NCBI GenBank assembly: GCA_017462485.1
Contig: JAFTRA010000009.1
Coordinates: 1-32,828 of the forward strand
DNA: 32,828 bases
From: Clostridia bacterium
GTDB lineage: Bacteria; Bacillota; Clostridia; Oscillospirales; CAG-272
Direction: 5' to 3'
Positions 24,871 through 32,828 of this stretch are shown one piece after another. Numbering within the stretch: position 1 is the stretch's first letter; every line of letters begins with the position of its first letter. The notes under the pieces were generated by a model. That model made no database searches. It was not told the origin of the DNA and saw only the letters and a list, made by a program, of their open reading frames with translations. The position numbers were made by a program, and so were the translations under genes.

Positions 24871-25605
24871 TTATTTACCTTTTTTTGTTCCTTTCTTGCG
24901 ACACGGGGTACGTCCTTTACTGCCCTTTACGTATTTTTCGTAGAATGGCACGTGCGCATTTTCTCGTTCTTTTTCACCGTTTTTATCATCTGCTTTTTTT
25001 GCCGAGGTCGGCTTTGGAGATTTCACCAAAGAAGCTGCTCTTTTGGTTTCCTTTGCTGCGGAAAATCCGAACTTTCCGATTTTTTCACCAAGAGCAAAAT
25101 ATTCTCCGTGAGAATACGCCATAAGGCCTGCTCTCTCAAGGCATATCTTTCCGTTGGCGTCAAGGAGCGAATCGTCGCAGCTCACGTTCACGATATCAGC
25201 CATAAAAACGTCGTGCGTTCCAAAATGCAAAACGTCAAACACCTTGCATTCAAGCGCAAGAGGGCTCTCTGCAATAGTAGGAGCTTTAACGACGGAGCTT
25301 TCAATTTTACCAAGACCGAGCTTCTCGAATTTATCAACCTTTGCGCCCGTGTAAATTCCCGCATAGTCGGTAGCATACGCAAGGCGCTCGGTAGTGAGGT
25401 TGATAACGAACTCTGCCGTATCGGTTAGCATTTTATGAGAATGTCTAGACGGGCGAACCGATATATAGGTACGTGGCGGGTCGCTTGATAAAATTCCCGT
25501 CCAAGCAACAGTAATTATATTCGAGTTCTCCATATCGCCGACGGTCGCCATAACGGCAGGAAGCGGCGCGTGAAGAGTTCCGGGTTTAAAATTTTGTCTT
25601 CCCAT
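24871..25605 (-). CDS. Flavin reductase family protein with lysine-rich tail
   Basis: A 244-residue protein. Residues 1 to about 175 are an FMN-binding split-barrel domain of the flavin reductase/DIM6-NTAB type: PAVMATVGD, NIITVAWTGILSSDPP near 28-43 and SVRPSRHSHK, with EFVINLTTE following. These enzymes bind FMN and reduce flavin with NAD(P)H or act as small oxidoreductases; the substrate is not evident. Residues about 185-244 are an unusual tail rich in K, R, E and D, ending in a strongly basic stretch, not part of the family core. A ribosome binding site (GGAGTG) precedes ATG 25605. It is 14 bases after the SDR gene stop and directly before the HTH gene. Confidence 0.85.
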   Translation of the reverse strand: MGRQNFKPGTLHAPLPAVMATVGDMENSNIITVAWTGILSSDPPRTYISVRPSRHSHKMLTDTAEFVINLTTERLAYATDYAGIYTGAKVDKFEKLGLGKIESSVVKAPTIAESPLALECKVFDVLHFGTHDVFMADIVNVSCDDSLLDANGKICLERAGLMAYSHGEYFALGEKIGKFGFSAAKETKRAASLVKSPKPTSAKKADDKNGEKERENAHVPFYEKYVKGSKGRTPCRKKGTKKGK

Positions 25606-25619
25606 TATATCACTCCGTT

Positions 25620-26396
25620 TTATTCTTCGTTCTTTTTAAGCATACCGAGCCACAGCTTCGTGAGTATGCAGTCGGGCAAAATTTTAAAGAGCACGTGTTG
25701 CATTTTAGTGTACCAATTAGTGACGTACATAGAGCGCCCCTTTATGCTCGCCTTGACGCAGCCCGTGACAACCTTAGATACGTTAAGCAGCGGCTTCATC
25801 GACTTGGGAACGTACGCCCCCTTTGCATCAAGCGATTTGGGTAAGAATGCCGTATCAACCCAACCGGGACAGAAGCAGGTCGCTCTTATTCCATAAGGCT
25901 TAAGCTCGTAGTTAAGCGACTTCGTGTAATGCAGAACGAACACCTTTGACGAGGAATAAATATTGAAATGAGGCAAGGGCGTGAAGCAGGAGCCGCTGCC
26001 AAGCTCTATAATTCTTCCACCTCTTTTCATATAAGGCACACTCATATGAGTTATGAGAACGGTAGCCTTTACGTTGAGGTCTATCATATCCGTGACGGTT
26101 TTTTCGTCAAGCATATCAAAAGAGCCGAAAACTCCGAATCCCGCAGCGTTTACAAGGAATGATATTTCCGGCTTCTCTATGGCAAGCGCCTCTCTATACT
26201 TTTCTATATCCTCATCTTTCGTAAGGTCAAGTGACATTATTTTGCAAGGAACGCCAAGCTCATCACGAACCTTTTCCATTCTTTCCGAATTCCTTGCGAT
26301 AAGCCAGAACTCCTTAACGTTCGCCATATCGCGAAGCTTGAATGCGAATTCACGTCCTATTCCGCTGGACGCTCCGGTTATAACAGCAACAGACAT
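25620..26396 (-). CDS. Short-chain dehydrogenase/reductase
   Basis: A 258-residue NAD(P)-dependent oxidoreductase of the classical SDR type. Visible: the dinucleotide motif TGASSGIG at 7-14, NAAGFG near residue 83, the catalytic serine region (LGSGSCF), and the Y-x-x-x-K pair in YSSSKVF near residue 151. A PGWVDT motif follows. The C-terminal 60 residues contain a hydrophobic stretch and may associate with membranes. The substrate cannot be inferred. AAGGAG precedes ATG 26396. First gene of a three-gene unit with the flavin reductase and the HTH protein. Confidence 0.9.
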   Translation of the reverse strand: MSVAVITGASSGIGREFAFKLRDMANVKEFWLIARNSERMEKVRDELGVPCKIMSLDLTKDEDIEKYREALAIEKPEISFLVNAAGFGVFGSFDMLDEKTVTDMIDLNVKATVLITHMSVPYMKRGGRIIELGSGSCFTPLPHFNIYSSSKVFVLHYTKSLNYELKPYGIRATCFCPGWVDTAFLPKSLDAKGAYVPKSMKPLLNVSKVVTGCVKASIKGRSMYVTNWYTKMQHVLFKILPDCILTKLWLGMLKKNEE

Positions 26397-26553
26397 TTTA
26401 TTTCTCCTTATTATAATTTGAGACTTATAAAGTCACGGTATTTATCACAGAAGTTATTTTACCACAAATTACGAAAAAAGTAAAGAATTTACAAGAAAAT
26501 ATATAAATAAAAAATAGGCTTAACAAAAATCAAAAAATATTTTTCCAAAAAAA

Positions 26554-26581
26554 TGAAACCTCGGTATTTTTTTGCCGTTAT
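26554..26581 (+). promoter_or_regulatory. ECF-type promoter of the sigma operon
   Basis: TGAAAC (26554-26559), 16 bases, CGTTAT (26576-26581). This is the layout of ECF promoters such as those of SigW (TGAAAC-N16-CGTA), not of the housekeeping sigma factor. It lies just upstream of the ECF sigma gene, which suggests autoregulation. Confidence 0.75.
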
Positions 26582-26602
26582 TATAAGTGAAGGGGTGAAA
26601 AT

Positions 26603-27163
26603 ATGACAGATGAAAAAATAGTTGACTTGTTTTTCGAAAGAAACGAAGGAGCAATAGAGGCCTGCGATATAAAATACGGACCTAGCCTTAGGTCATTTGG
26701 AAACAGAATAACGTCAGACCCCCACACGACCGAGGAATGCGTTGACGATACATACGTTAAAACCTGGGAGACGGTGCCTCCGAAAAATCCGAGAAATTAT
26801 CTGTTTGCCTATCTTTCGAAAATTTTGAGAAACGTTTCCCTTGACAGAATACGTGCGGCAAGAAGAGAAAAAAGAGACTCTTCACTTACCGTTCTTTCAA
26901 GCGAGCTCACGGAAGCCTCTCCCGATAAGGTCGGAGCGGACGCCGACGCAATAAGGAAGGAGCTTTCCGACCTCATTGCAAAATTCGTATCAAATCTCCC
27001 CGAAGAAAGCAGGCATATCTTCACTATGAGATATTTTTATATGGAAGATTTAAGAACGATTTCAAAAAGGCTCGTTATAACCGAGGGCAAGGTAAAAACC
27101 GTGCTTCACAGAACACGGTTCAAGCTTAAGCTGTATCTTGAAAGCTACGGTTACTCCGTATGA
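26603..27163 (+). CDS. ECF-type RNA polymerase sigma factor
   Basis: A 186-residue sigma-70 family protein with only regions 2 and 4, hence ECF type. Region 2 spans about residues 10-85 (FAYLSKILRNVSLDRIRAARREK covers 2.3-2.4), then a variable linker of about 45 residues, and region 4 at about 125-180 with LPEESRHIFTMRYFYMEDLRTISKRL and the recognition helix ITEGKVKTVLHRTR. It would redirect RNA polymerase to promoters like the TGAAAC-N16-CGTT element before it. AAGGGGTG precedes the ATG. It is followed by a one-helix membrane protein, the usual position of an anti-sigma factor. Confidence 0.9.
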   Translation: MTDEKIVDLFFERNEGAIEACDIKYGPSLRSFGNRITSDPHTTEECVDDTYVKTWETVPPKNPRNYLFAYLSKILRNVSLDRIRAARREKRDSSLTVLSSELTEASPDKVGADADAIRKELSDLIAKFVSNLPEESRHIFTMRYFYMEDLRTISKRLVITEGKVKTVLHRTRFKLKLYLESYGYSV

Positions 27164-27195
27164 AGCCTTAGAATCAGAAAGGAATGGTCTTAATA

Positions 27196-27840
27196 ATGGA
27201 CAACAGAATAAGCGGCGAAGAAATACTGCTTGCCATAGGTGAGATGCCCGAGGCGCTGCTTGATTATCCTTCCCTGCGCTCGCCGCGCGCACTTTTTTAT
27301 AAAAAACTGACCGTTGCAGCTTCCGTTCTTATAGCGGTATCCGTAATATTCTCTTTCCTTCTCGGACCGCTCTCGAAGAGCTTTGATATGGATATGGGCG
27401 AAGATGGTATGAATAAATCAGAGGATTTTTCCAGTGGCAACGCAGGCTCCTCGAATGAAAATTCCGACTTAATACAGTCGAATAAAATCCCCTCGTCTAT
27501 CAGATTTGATTTAGACGCAAAACCCATAAATGCATACAAATATGACAATAATTGTTTACTTATAAAAGCATATTCCGGTAAAAATTCACTGATAATTCTG
27601 GATATAGACGATGCGGAAACATATAATACAAAAATATATGTAATTAATTCCGACGGAACTCTCGGAGATGAAATTCCAAGAGCAGAGCTCTCGGCAGATA
27701 ACGACTCTGTCACATACAGCTTTAAAATTTCCGACGGTCTGGTTATAGGTATCAGAGGTCATCGGTACAAGGGCGATTTCAATATAGCGTTCGAAGCTTA
27801 CAAGGATTGCTTCTCATACGAGATAATCTATTTTGAATAA
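27196..27840 (+). CDS. Putative anti-sigma factor, single-pass membrane protein
   Basis: From ATG 27196 the protein has 214 residues: a short cytoplasmic part (MDNRISGEEILLAIGEMPEA...), one membrane helix at about residues 39-60, and an extracytoplasmic domain with a Ser/Asn-rich linker. I prefer 27196 because AAAGGA lies 12 bases upstream, whereas the in-frame ATG at 27184 sits on top of it. The cytoplasmic part is too short to show a known ZAS or RsiW motif, so the anti-sigma role rests on gene order and topology. The gene follows the sigma factor by 32 bases. Confidence 0.6.
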   Translation: MDNRISGEEILLAIGEMPEALLDYPSLRSPRALFYKKLTVAASVLIAVSVIFSFLLGPLSKSFDMDMGEDGMNKSEDFSSGNAGSSNENSDLIQSNKIPSSIRFDLDAKPINAYKYDNNCLLIKAYSGKNSLIILDIDDAETYNTKIYVINSDGTLGDEIPRAELSADNDSVTYSFKISDGLVIGIRGHRYKGDFNIAFEAYKDCFSYEIIYFE

Positions 27841-27922
27841 GCTTTCGATACGCACTTAGAGCTTGGCATTAATCAACGAAAGCAACGCATTAAAAACATA
27901 AGACTGAAAGGAGCTATGGCAA

Positions 27923-28822
27923 ATGAAGAAAAAATTCACTCGATATATAGCGTTTATTTTTGCGTTTATCATTCTCTTTTCCTTTCTTTCATTTTTTTCG
28001 TTTGCTGACACAGGACCAAAGCCCTCGGTAAATATTGACTTCAAAAATACAGGCAATAAATCCTTTTACGTTACGCTCCTTTCAAAGACTTCCCCGGGCG
28101 GTCCCTGGAGCTACAGCGAGAATACCGGCTTGCCGACAGACTATGGAATTGAGAGTGATATATGGAAAGCCTTTAGGTCATATGAGGACGGCGACAGCTT
28201 TTATCTTCTCCCCTATATCAAAAAGTGCAGCGACAGTTTCAGGTGGGGTTATTATCCCCCAAAAACCTTTAAGGTGCTTATTTATTTTCCCACAGAAAAT
28301 CTTTTTGCAGTTAGTAAAATTTACGAAAGATATGCATTCGACTCATATTACGAAATTGACTTAAAAAGCATATCGACGCCTATCGAAAGCTCCGGCACTT
28401 TGGTATGCAAACTCGATTGCAACGAAATAAAAAGCTATGATTATAAAGGCGAGTTTCTCGGACTTATCGCAAGAATTGCCGTGACACTTTCGGTTGAGCT
28501 TGGTGTAGCTTATCTTTTCGGTTACCGAGGAAAGAAAACCTTCCTTACACTACTTTTAGTCAACCTTGCTACCCAGCTTCTACTAAACACCGCACTTAAC
28601 GTTGAAGCTTATCGCTACGGTACGGGGTATAACTACTACGAGCTATATATAAAGCTTGAGGCTTTGATATTTGCTATTGAGGGATTGGTTTACTTCTTTA
28701 CTCTTCACAAATTCAGAAAAGAGCCTGACAGATGGGTGTCCATTCTTTATGCGCTGCTCGCAAATCTATCCTCACTTGCGTTTGGATACAAGCTATCAAG
28801 CTTCTTGCCTCTGGTCTTTTGA
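27923..28822 (+). CDS. Membrane protein with extracytoplasmic domain, unknown function
   Basis: A 299-residue protein with a signal peptide (KKKFTRYIAFIFAFII, ending near FSFAD), an extracytoplasmic domain of about 150 residues without cysteine pairs characteristic of enzymes, and about four membrane helices in the last 120 residues. No family is recognised. AAAGGAG lies 9 bases before ATG 27923, and the gene is in line with the sigma factor, the putative anti-sigma and the lipoprotein after it, so it is likely part of the same envelope-sensing operon. A 7-bp hairpin (GCTTTCG/CGAAAGC, 27841-27883) lies in the gap before it. Confidence 0.75.
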   Translation: MKKKFTRYIAFIFAFIILFSFLSFFSFADTGPKPSVNIDFKNTGNKSFYVTLLSKTSPGGPWSYSENTGLPTDYGIESDIWKAFRSYEDGDSFYLLPYIKKCSDSFRWGYYPPKTFKVLIYFPTENLFAVSKIYERYAFDSYYEIDLKSISTPIESSGTLVCKLDCNEIKSYDYKGEFLGLIARIAVTLSVELGVAYLFGYRGKKTFLTLLLVNLATQLLLNTALNVEAYRYGTGYNYYELYIKLEALIFAIEGLVYFFTLHKFRKEPDRWVSILYALLANLSSLAFGYKLSSFLPLVF

Positions 28823-28899
28823 TAGAAGCAAACGTAGAAAACGTATTTTTCAAAAAATATACAAAGCAAATATAAAAACAACAAAAAGGAGCGAAAAAT

Positions 28900-29883
28900 A
28901 TGAAAAAACAAACATTACGGTACCATTTTATTCTATTTTCTGTAATTTTAGTTTTCTCACTTGTATTCATAACGTCTTGCTCGAAATCCCTTGCCGCGGG
29001 TGATTCGGATGCAAGCTATAACAAAAGCGAGATATACTACGAAAATTCGAGTGACAGCGGAATAGGCACTCTTCCCACAGGCGGAACGGAAAACCCGAAC
29101 GCAAAAATAATTAAAAACGCAAGTGCCGAAATAAGAACTCTTACTTACGACGACTTTACCGAAAAACTTTACCTAAAAATCACCGAGCTTGGAGGATATA
29201 CCGACAGCGAATCATTCAGCGGCAGCGCGCCTTACAGATACGCATATATCACAATACGCATTCCTGCCGATAAGCTTGATGACTTTAAAACCGAGCTCTC
29301 ATCTCTCGGAACACTAACAAGATACAGTGCAACAAAGCAAGACGTTACCCTTACCTATACTAGCCTTAAAGCCAAGGTAGACACCCTGAAGCTTGAAGCC
29401 GATGCGGTTGAAGAACTCTTCGAGAAAGCAAAGACGACTAACGACCTTGCGCAAATATCCTCTCTTCAAAGCAAGCTATACGACTTGCGGCTTGAAATAA
29501 ACCAAGCAGAAGCGCAGCTTGCAGCTTATGACAACAGCATAGCGTATTCCACCGTAAAGCTTACAGTTAACGAAATCAAGGAACACGTAGTAGTTGAGCC
29601 CGAGAAAAAGAACGCATTTGAGCGCATTGGTGAAAACCTAAAGGAAAACCTTTCGGATATCGGAAACTTCTTCGTTGATTTCTTCGTTTGGTTCGTAAGC
29701 GCAATTCCCTATTTCATAATATTCGGCGTCATCGGCACCGGTGCGGTATTTATTATTATCGCTATTAAGAAGAGACGCTCTGTAAATTCAAACGAAGATT
29801 TCCAGAATGATAAAAATGGCAATGCAACCAATGAAAACTCGGAAAGTGCGGAGAGTGGCGAAAGCTCCGAGGAAAACAAATAA
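28900..29883 (+). CDS. DUF4349 lipoprotein
   Basis: A 327-residue protein with a signal peptide and lipobox ITSC, giving a lipidated Cys27. Residues about 70-225 have the DUF4349 pattern: NASAEIRTLTYDDF, VTIRIPADKLDDF-like segment (ITIRIPADK), SLGTLTRYSATKQDVT and a long coiled coil (LKAKVDTLKLEADAVEELFEKA). A membrane helix follows at about 265-288 and a charged cytoplasmic tail ends it. DUF4349 proteins are found on the outer face of the membrane with unknown role, often near sigma or anti-sigma genes. AAAAGGAG precedes the ATG. Last gene of the ECF operon, with a terminator after it. Confidence 0.88.
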   Translation: MKKQTLRYHFILFSVILVFSLVFITSCSKSLAAGDSDASYNKSEIYYENSSDSGIGTLPTGGTENPNAKIIKNASAEIRTLTYDDFTEKLYLKITELGGYTDSESFSGSAPYRYAYITIRIPADKLDDFKTELSSLGTLTRYSATKQDVTLTYTSLKAKVDTLKLEADAVEELFEKAKTTNDLAQISSLQSKLYDLRLEINQAEAQLAAYDNSIAYSTVKLTVNEIKEHVVVEPEKKNAFERIGENLKENLSDIGNFFVDFFVWFVSAIPYFIIFGVIGTGAVFIIIAIKKRRSVNSNEDFQNDKNGNATNENSESAESGESSEENK

Positions 29884-29922
29884 AAAAGCATAAACTATTT
29901 TTAAAAACATTCTAAATTATAA

Positions 29923-29993
29923 AAGAGGATACTTCCTACAAGTCGGCAAGCCGCTTTCTTTAGTGAAGTATCCTCTTGATTTTATTTTGTTTT
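29923..29993. terminator. Bidirectional terminator after the ECF operon
   Basis: AAGAGGATACTTC (29923-29935) pairs perfectly with GAAGTATCCTCTT (29965-29977), with a smaller CGGC/GCCG hairpin inside the loop. T-rich sequence follows on the plus strand and A-rich sequence lies on the other side for the converging dus gene. Confidence 0.82.
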
Positions 29994-30051
29994 TAACCGC
30001 CCGAAAGTAAGTTTACTGCAGAAAAGCTAAGTAGCATTTTTGCTTTGCGCT

Positions 30052-31050
30052 TTATTGCTCACTTTCAACGTTACTCGAAAGAAGCGAAAGAATAAGCCTT
30101 TCAGCTTCAGCGTAGGTGGTTGCACAGTTGATTCCCGCACGAAGCTGCGCTGATCCTCTGAAGCCCTTAAAATAGAGGGCAATCTTTTTTCTTGCTTCGG
30201 GTATAGCCATACCTTCCCCTTTATCTTCGACCGCAAGCTTCAGCTCAAGAAGAGCCGCGTTTATTTTCTCTTCAAGAGTTGGCAAAGAGCAAGTCTCTCC
30301 CTCAAGCGCCATAAGTACCTCTTTGAATATAAAAGGATTTCCTACAGCGCCTCGACCTATCATAATTCCGTCCGCTCCTGTATCGCGAAGCATAGAGAGC
30401 GCAGATACAGAATCGACGACATCTCCGTTTGCTATTACGGGTATTTGCAAACTATTCTTTACATTTTTGATGATTTCTCTATCAACCTTGCCGCCGTAAA
30501 GCTGTGTTCTTGTTCTTCCGTGAACGCATACCATTTTCGCTCCCGCAGACTCTGCAGCAATTGCGCACTCGACTGCGTTAATACTTTTTTCGTCAATGCC
30601 TGAGCGCATTTTAACCGTCACAGGTAGGTCCGAAGCTCCAAAAACAGCTTTGACAATTTTATATATAAGCTCGGGATTTTTCATAAGGGCGCTTCCTTCA
30701 CAGTTAGAGAAAATCTTATTAACGGGGCAGCCCATATTTATATCTATTGCTACCGGAGCGACGTATTCACACGCAGAATATCCTTTTGAGAGAATTTCCG
30801 CCGCCTTTGCCATAACGTCGGGCTCAGAGCCAAACATCTGTAGAGCAACCTTCCCCTCGTCACCCCTGATACGTGCTAAATTAAACGTCTTTTTATCGCC
30901 GAAAACGACAGCCTTCGCACTCACCATTTCGGTAACGCTGTATTCGGCTCCAAAGCTTGAGCAAACGCATCTCATAGCTCTATCGGTATATCCCGCCATA
31001 GGCGCAAGCATAAGTCCGTGCTTAAGTTCTGTATTTCCTATTTTCAACAC
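30052..31050 (-). CDS. tRNA-dihydrouridine synthase
   Basis: Reduces uridines in the D-loop of tRNA with FMN and NADPH. The 332-residue protein has the TIM-barrel Dus pattern: LMLAPMAGYTDRAMR near residue 13, VDINMGCPVNKIF near 99, VKMRSGID, VCVHGRTR and an IANGDV motif, followed by the helical C-terminal domain. It looks most like the DusB-type proteins of Bacillota. The start codon is GTG at 31050-31048: AAAGGA lies about 8 bases upstream, and the overlapping ATG at 31053-31051 is in another frame and stops after one codon. It is 37 bases after the MATE gene, so they probably share a transcript. Confidence 0.93.
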   Translation of the reverse strand: MLKIGNTELKHGLMLAPMAGYTDRAMRCVCSSFGAEYSVTEMVSAKAVVFGDKKTFNLARIRGDEGKVALQMFGSEPDVMAKAAEILSKGYSACEYVAPVAIDINMGCPVNKIFSNCEGSALMKNPELIYKIVKAVFGASDLPVTVKMRSGIDEKSINAVECAIAAESAGAKMVCVHGRTRTQLYGGKVDREIIKNVKNSLQIPVIANGDVVDSVSALSMLRDTGADGIMIGRGAVGNPFIFKEVLMALEGETCSLPTLEEKINAALLELKLAVEDKGEGMAIPEARKKIALYFKGFRGSAQLRAGINCATTYAEAERLILSLLSSNVESEQ

Positions 31051-31087
31051 ATCATTTTCCTTTTATACAGATTCCCGCTGCGAAAAA

Positions 31088-32518
31088 TCAAACCGCCACG
31101 GAAGTCTCATCTTTTTTCGAAGCCTCTTTTTCGAGAGCAATTTTGAAAATACCGTTTTTAAGTTTATTATATTTAACAAGAAATAAAACAGTCATTCCTA
31201 TCAAGGCAAGAGTCCAGCTCACAGGATATACCGTGTAAAGTCCTGTAAGAGTATTCATGCTTTTCATCGGGAAGATAACGTATATCCAGAATACACGCAC
31301 TCCGCAAATGCAGAACATATTTATAAGCATCGAGTTAAAAACGAATCCAAGTCCTTTAAGTGCTCCGCCGACAATGTCCATAACTCCGCATATAAGATAC
31401 GCAACAAGAAGCATTGTAATTAAGGATGAAGCAGTTTCCGTGACAACCAGTGCGTCAGGAGAAGACTTATCGACGAAAAGACTTATGAGCTGATGCTTAA
31501 AAATAAGCTCAGTACCCGAAACGAATGAGCCGAAAATCAAAACCTGTATAACCGAATATATGATAGATTTTTTTATTCTTTCGGGTTTCATAGCACCGTA
31601 ATTCTGACCTACGAACGTCATAGAAGCCTGAGAGAAGCTATTCATTGCGGTATATGTAAAAGCATCTACGTTTCCCGCTATGGTATTGGCTGTAACAGTC
31701 GATGTCGGGAAGGTATTGACCGCAGATGTCATAAGCACGTTTGCTATACTAAACATTGCGCTCTGCAAGCCGGTGGGTAAGCCGTATCGCAATATTCTCG
31801 AAAGAAGCCTTTTATCGAGGCAGAGCTTTGAAAATGAAAACCGATATGCCTCACCCTTCTTATTAGCAAGGCACAGAACGACTGCAATCGCTGAAATATA
31901 TTGAGAGGTTATAGTTGCTATCGCTACGCCATCTACTGTCATACGGAAGCCTATAACGAAAACTAAGTTCAAAACGACGTTTATGATTCCTGCTATCGAC
32001 AAAATTATAAGAGGCGTCTTTGAATCTCCCGTGGAACGAAGTATAGAAGCTCCGAAATTATAAACAGAATTAGCGGGAATACCGATGCATATGATACTCA
32101 AATAAAGAACCGCGCTATCTAAAATTTCAAGCTTTGTCCCCATAAGAACTAAGGCCGGACGCGCTACTATCAGTCCTACTAAAGCCGTAAAAATACCGCC
32201 AAATAAAGAAAACAGCATCGACGTATGAACAGTACGCGAAAGCTTTTCATTATCCTTCGCGCCGTAAAGCTGGGCAACAACAACTCCTGCGCCCGATGCT
32301 ATTCCAAGCAGTAAGTTTATTATAAGAGTTGTAAGCGAACCGGTACAACCAACAGCAGCAAGTGCGTTAGGATCTCCGGAAAATTTACCTACGACTATGT
32401 TATCTGCCATATTATATAATATCTGCAGCATACCCGTAAGCATAATCGGGAGAGCAAATAGGGTGATTCTAAAGAACAGAGGCCCCTCCGTAAAATCTTT
32501 TTTGAGCTTTGTTTTCAT
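31088..32518 (-). CDS. MATE family multidrug exporter
   Basis: A 476-residue membrane protein with about twelve hydrophobic helices and the MATE hallmarks: LPIMLTGMLQILYNMADNIVVGKF at the start, LLLGIASGAGVVVAQLYGAKD near residue 75, and a repeated second half with SQASMTFVGQNYGA. MATE proteins export drugs or organic cations by Na+ or H+ exchange. The family is broad and the substrate is not inferable. AAAGGAG precedes ATG 32518. It is the first gene of a two-gene unit with the dus gene and is read from the promoter at 32612-32640. Confidence 0.93.
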   Translation of the reverse strand: MKTKLKKDFTEGPLFFRITLFALPIMLTGMLQILYNMADNIVVGKFSGDPNALAAVGCTGSLTTLIINLLLGIASGAGVVVAQLYGAKDNEKLSRTVHTSMLFSLFGGIFTALVGLIVARPALVLMGTKLEILDSAVLYLSIICIGIPANSVYNFGASILRSTGDSKTPLIILSIAGIINVVLNLVFVIGFRMTVDGVAIATITSQYISAIAVVLCLANKKGEAYRFSFSKLCLDKRLLSRILRYGLPTGLQSAMFSIANVLMTSAVNTFPTSTVTANTIAGNVDAFTYTAMNSFSQASMTFVGQNYGAMKPERIKKSIIYSVIQVLIFGSFVSGTELIFKHQLISLFVDKSSPDALVVTETASSLITMLLVAYLICGVMDIVGGALKGLGFVFNSMLINMFCICGVRVFWIYVIFPMKSMNTLTGLYTVYPVSWTLALIGMTVLFLVKYNKLKNGIFKIALEKEASKKDETSVAV

Positions 32519-32611
32519 ATTTATAACGCACTCCTTTTAATAGAATCGTTTGCTCGTGCGATTCACTCATACAGCAACGTGCTACTTTACATAACAGGCG
32601 CGCACATTTAT

Positions 32612-32640
32612 TATATACCACTCATTTTTAGTTTTGTCAA
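32612..32640 (-). promoter_or_regulatory. Promoter of the MATE-dus operon
   Basis: On the minus strand: TTGACA, 17 bases, TATATA (the sequence continues AT, giving also TATAAT two bases on). It lies about 95 bases upstream of the start codon. Confidence 0.75.
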
Positions 32641-32828
32641 TAACTTTCGCGACTTTTATGAAAGTATTTTTCCTCATTACAAAAGGCTAGCCGTAAGAGA
32701 ATCGAACTAACAAGTCTTACGACGATAAATTTTAGTGTCTTTCGTCGTACTAATCCTTGTAAAGTGTTACTTTACTGCGGCTCATCACGACAAAATTCAT
32801 CAAAAATTTATTCGCCGCAAGATGCAAA
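32641..32828. other. Hairpin-rich right edge without a recognisable gene
   Basis: Two inverted repeats overlap here: CGTAAGA (32692-32698) with TCTTACG (32715-32721), and TACGACGA (32718-32725) with TCGTCGTA (32742-32749). They cannot both form at once. No long ORF, tRNA or known element is visible, although the sequence is cut by the window edge. Confidence 0.4.

Noticed and set aside
32690-32720. tRNA-like T-arm (GTTCGATTCTC on the minus strand)
   Set aside because: No matching acceptor, D or anticodon arms can be built around it.
1-32828. CRISPR arrays, insertion sequences, prophage genes
   Set aside because: No spaced direct repeats, transposase, integrase or phage structural genes were seen anywhere in the window.

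Overview
The window looks like a chromosomal segment of an uncultured, low-to-moderate GC Bacillota, most likely a gut-type Clostridia. The basis is AGGAGG-type ribosome binding sites before almost every gene, TTGACA/TATAAT-type promoters, a perfect CIRCE (HrcA) operator, a 7-1-7 Fur-family operator, the NAD-type PyrD/PyrK pair, a yybP-ykoY-type riboswitch and A/T-flanked bidirectional terminators. This placement is inference; no rRNA or other marker is present.

Layout. (1) 1-760: an AT-rich minus-strand gene cut by the left edge, with a possible 22-residue upstream ORF and its own promoter. (2) 876-11097: one plus-strand nucleotide operon, pyrC-carB-pyrK-pyrD-pyrF-pyrE-pyrB-guaB, driven by a strong promoter and closed by a hairpin terminator. 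It covers every UMP step except the glutaminase subunit carA, which is not in the window, and ends with IMP dehydrogenase. (3) 11180-12996: a minus-strand pair, a glycerophosphodiester phosphodiesterase followed by a radical SAM protein. (4) 13059-16264: a small hypothetical gene facing clpB, which has a CIRCE operator upstream. (5) 16400-17902: a Fur-family regulator and a heavy-metal/manganese-type permease behind one promoter with a palindromic operator. (6) 17948-20236: a large serine hydrolase of the beta-lactamase superfamily behind a 17-bp palindrome. (7) 20302-21084: a PyrE-like phosphoribosyltransferase homologue with an altered PRPP motif and a structured leader. (8) 21213-24122: a Ca2+-type P-ATPase preceded by a manganese-type riboswitch. 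(9) 24206-26396: a minus-strand operon SDR-flavin reductase-HTH regulator, followed by a possible small RNA. (10) 26554-29993: an ECF sigma factor operon (sigma, putative anti-sigma, two membrane or lipoproteins) with a TGAAAC-N16-CGTT promoter. (11) 30052-32640: a MATE exporter and a tRNA-dihydrouridine synthase on the minus strand. The right edge holds hairpin-rich DNA without a recognisable gene.

How the parts relate. The pyr/gua operon would balance pyrimidine and guanine nucleotide synthesis from a single transcript. Two metal modules, the Fur-like regulator with its permease and the riboswitch-controlled ATPase, lie about 4-8 kb apart and together suggest active manganese or divalent-metal export. 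The ECF operon looks like a self-regulating cell-envelope sensing unit. The strongest points for follow-up are: the IMP dehydrogenase, which resembles that of Tritrichomonas foetus; the PyrB protein carrying only the zinc domain of PyrI; the four-segment antiterminator below the manganese aptamer; the phosphoribosyltransferase with AA in place of the acidic pair; and the autoregulated ECF module. I did not find a clearly new defence or mobile system. The left-edge gene is the only part that looks horizontally acquired.
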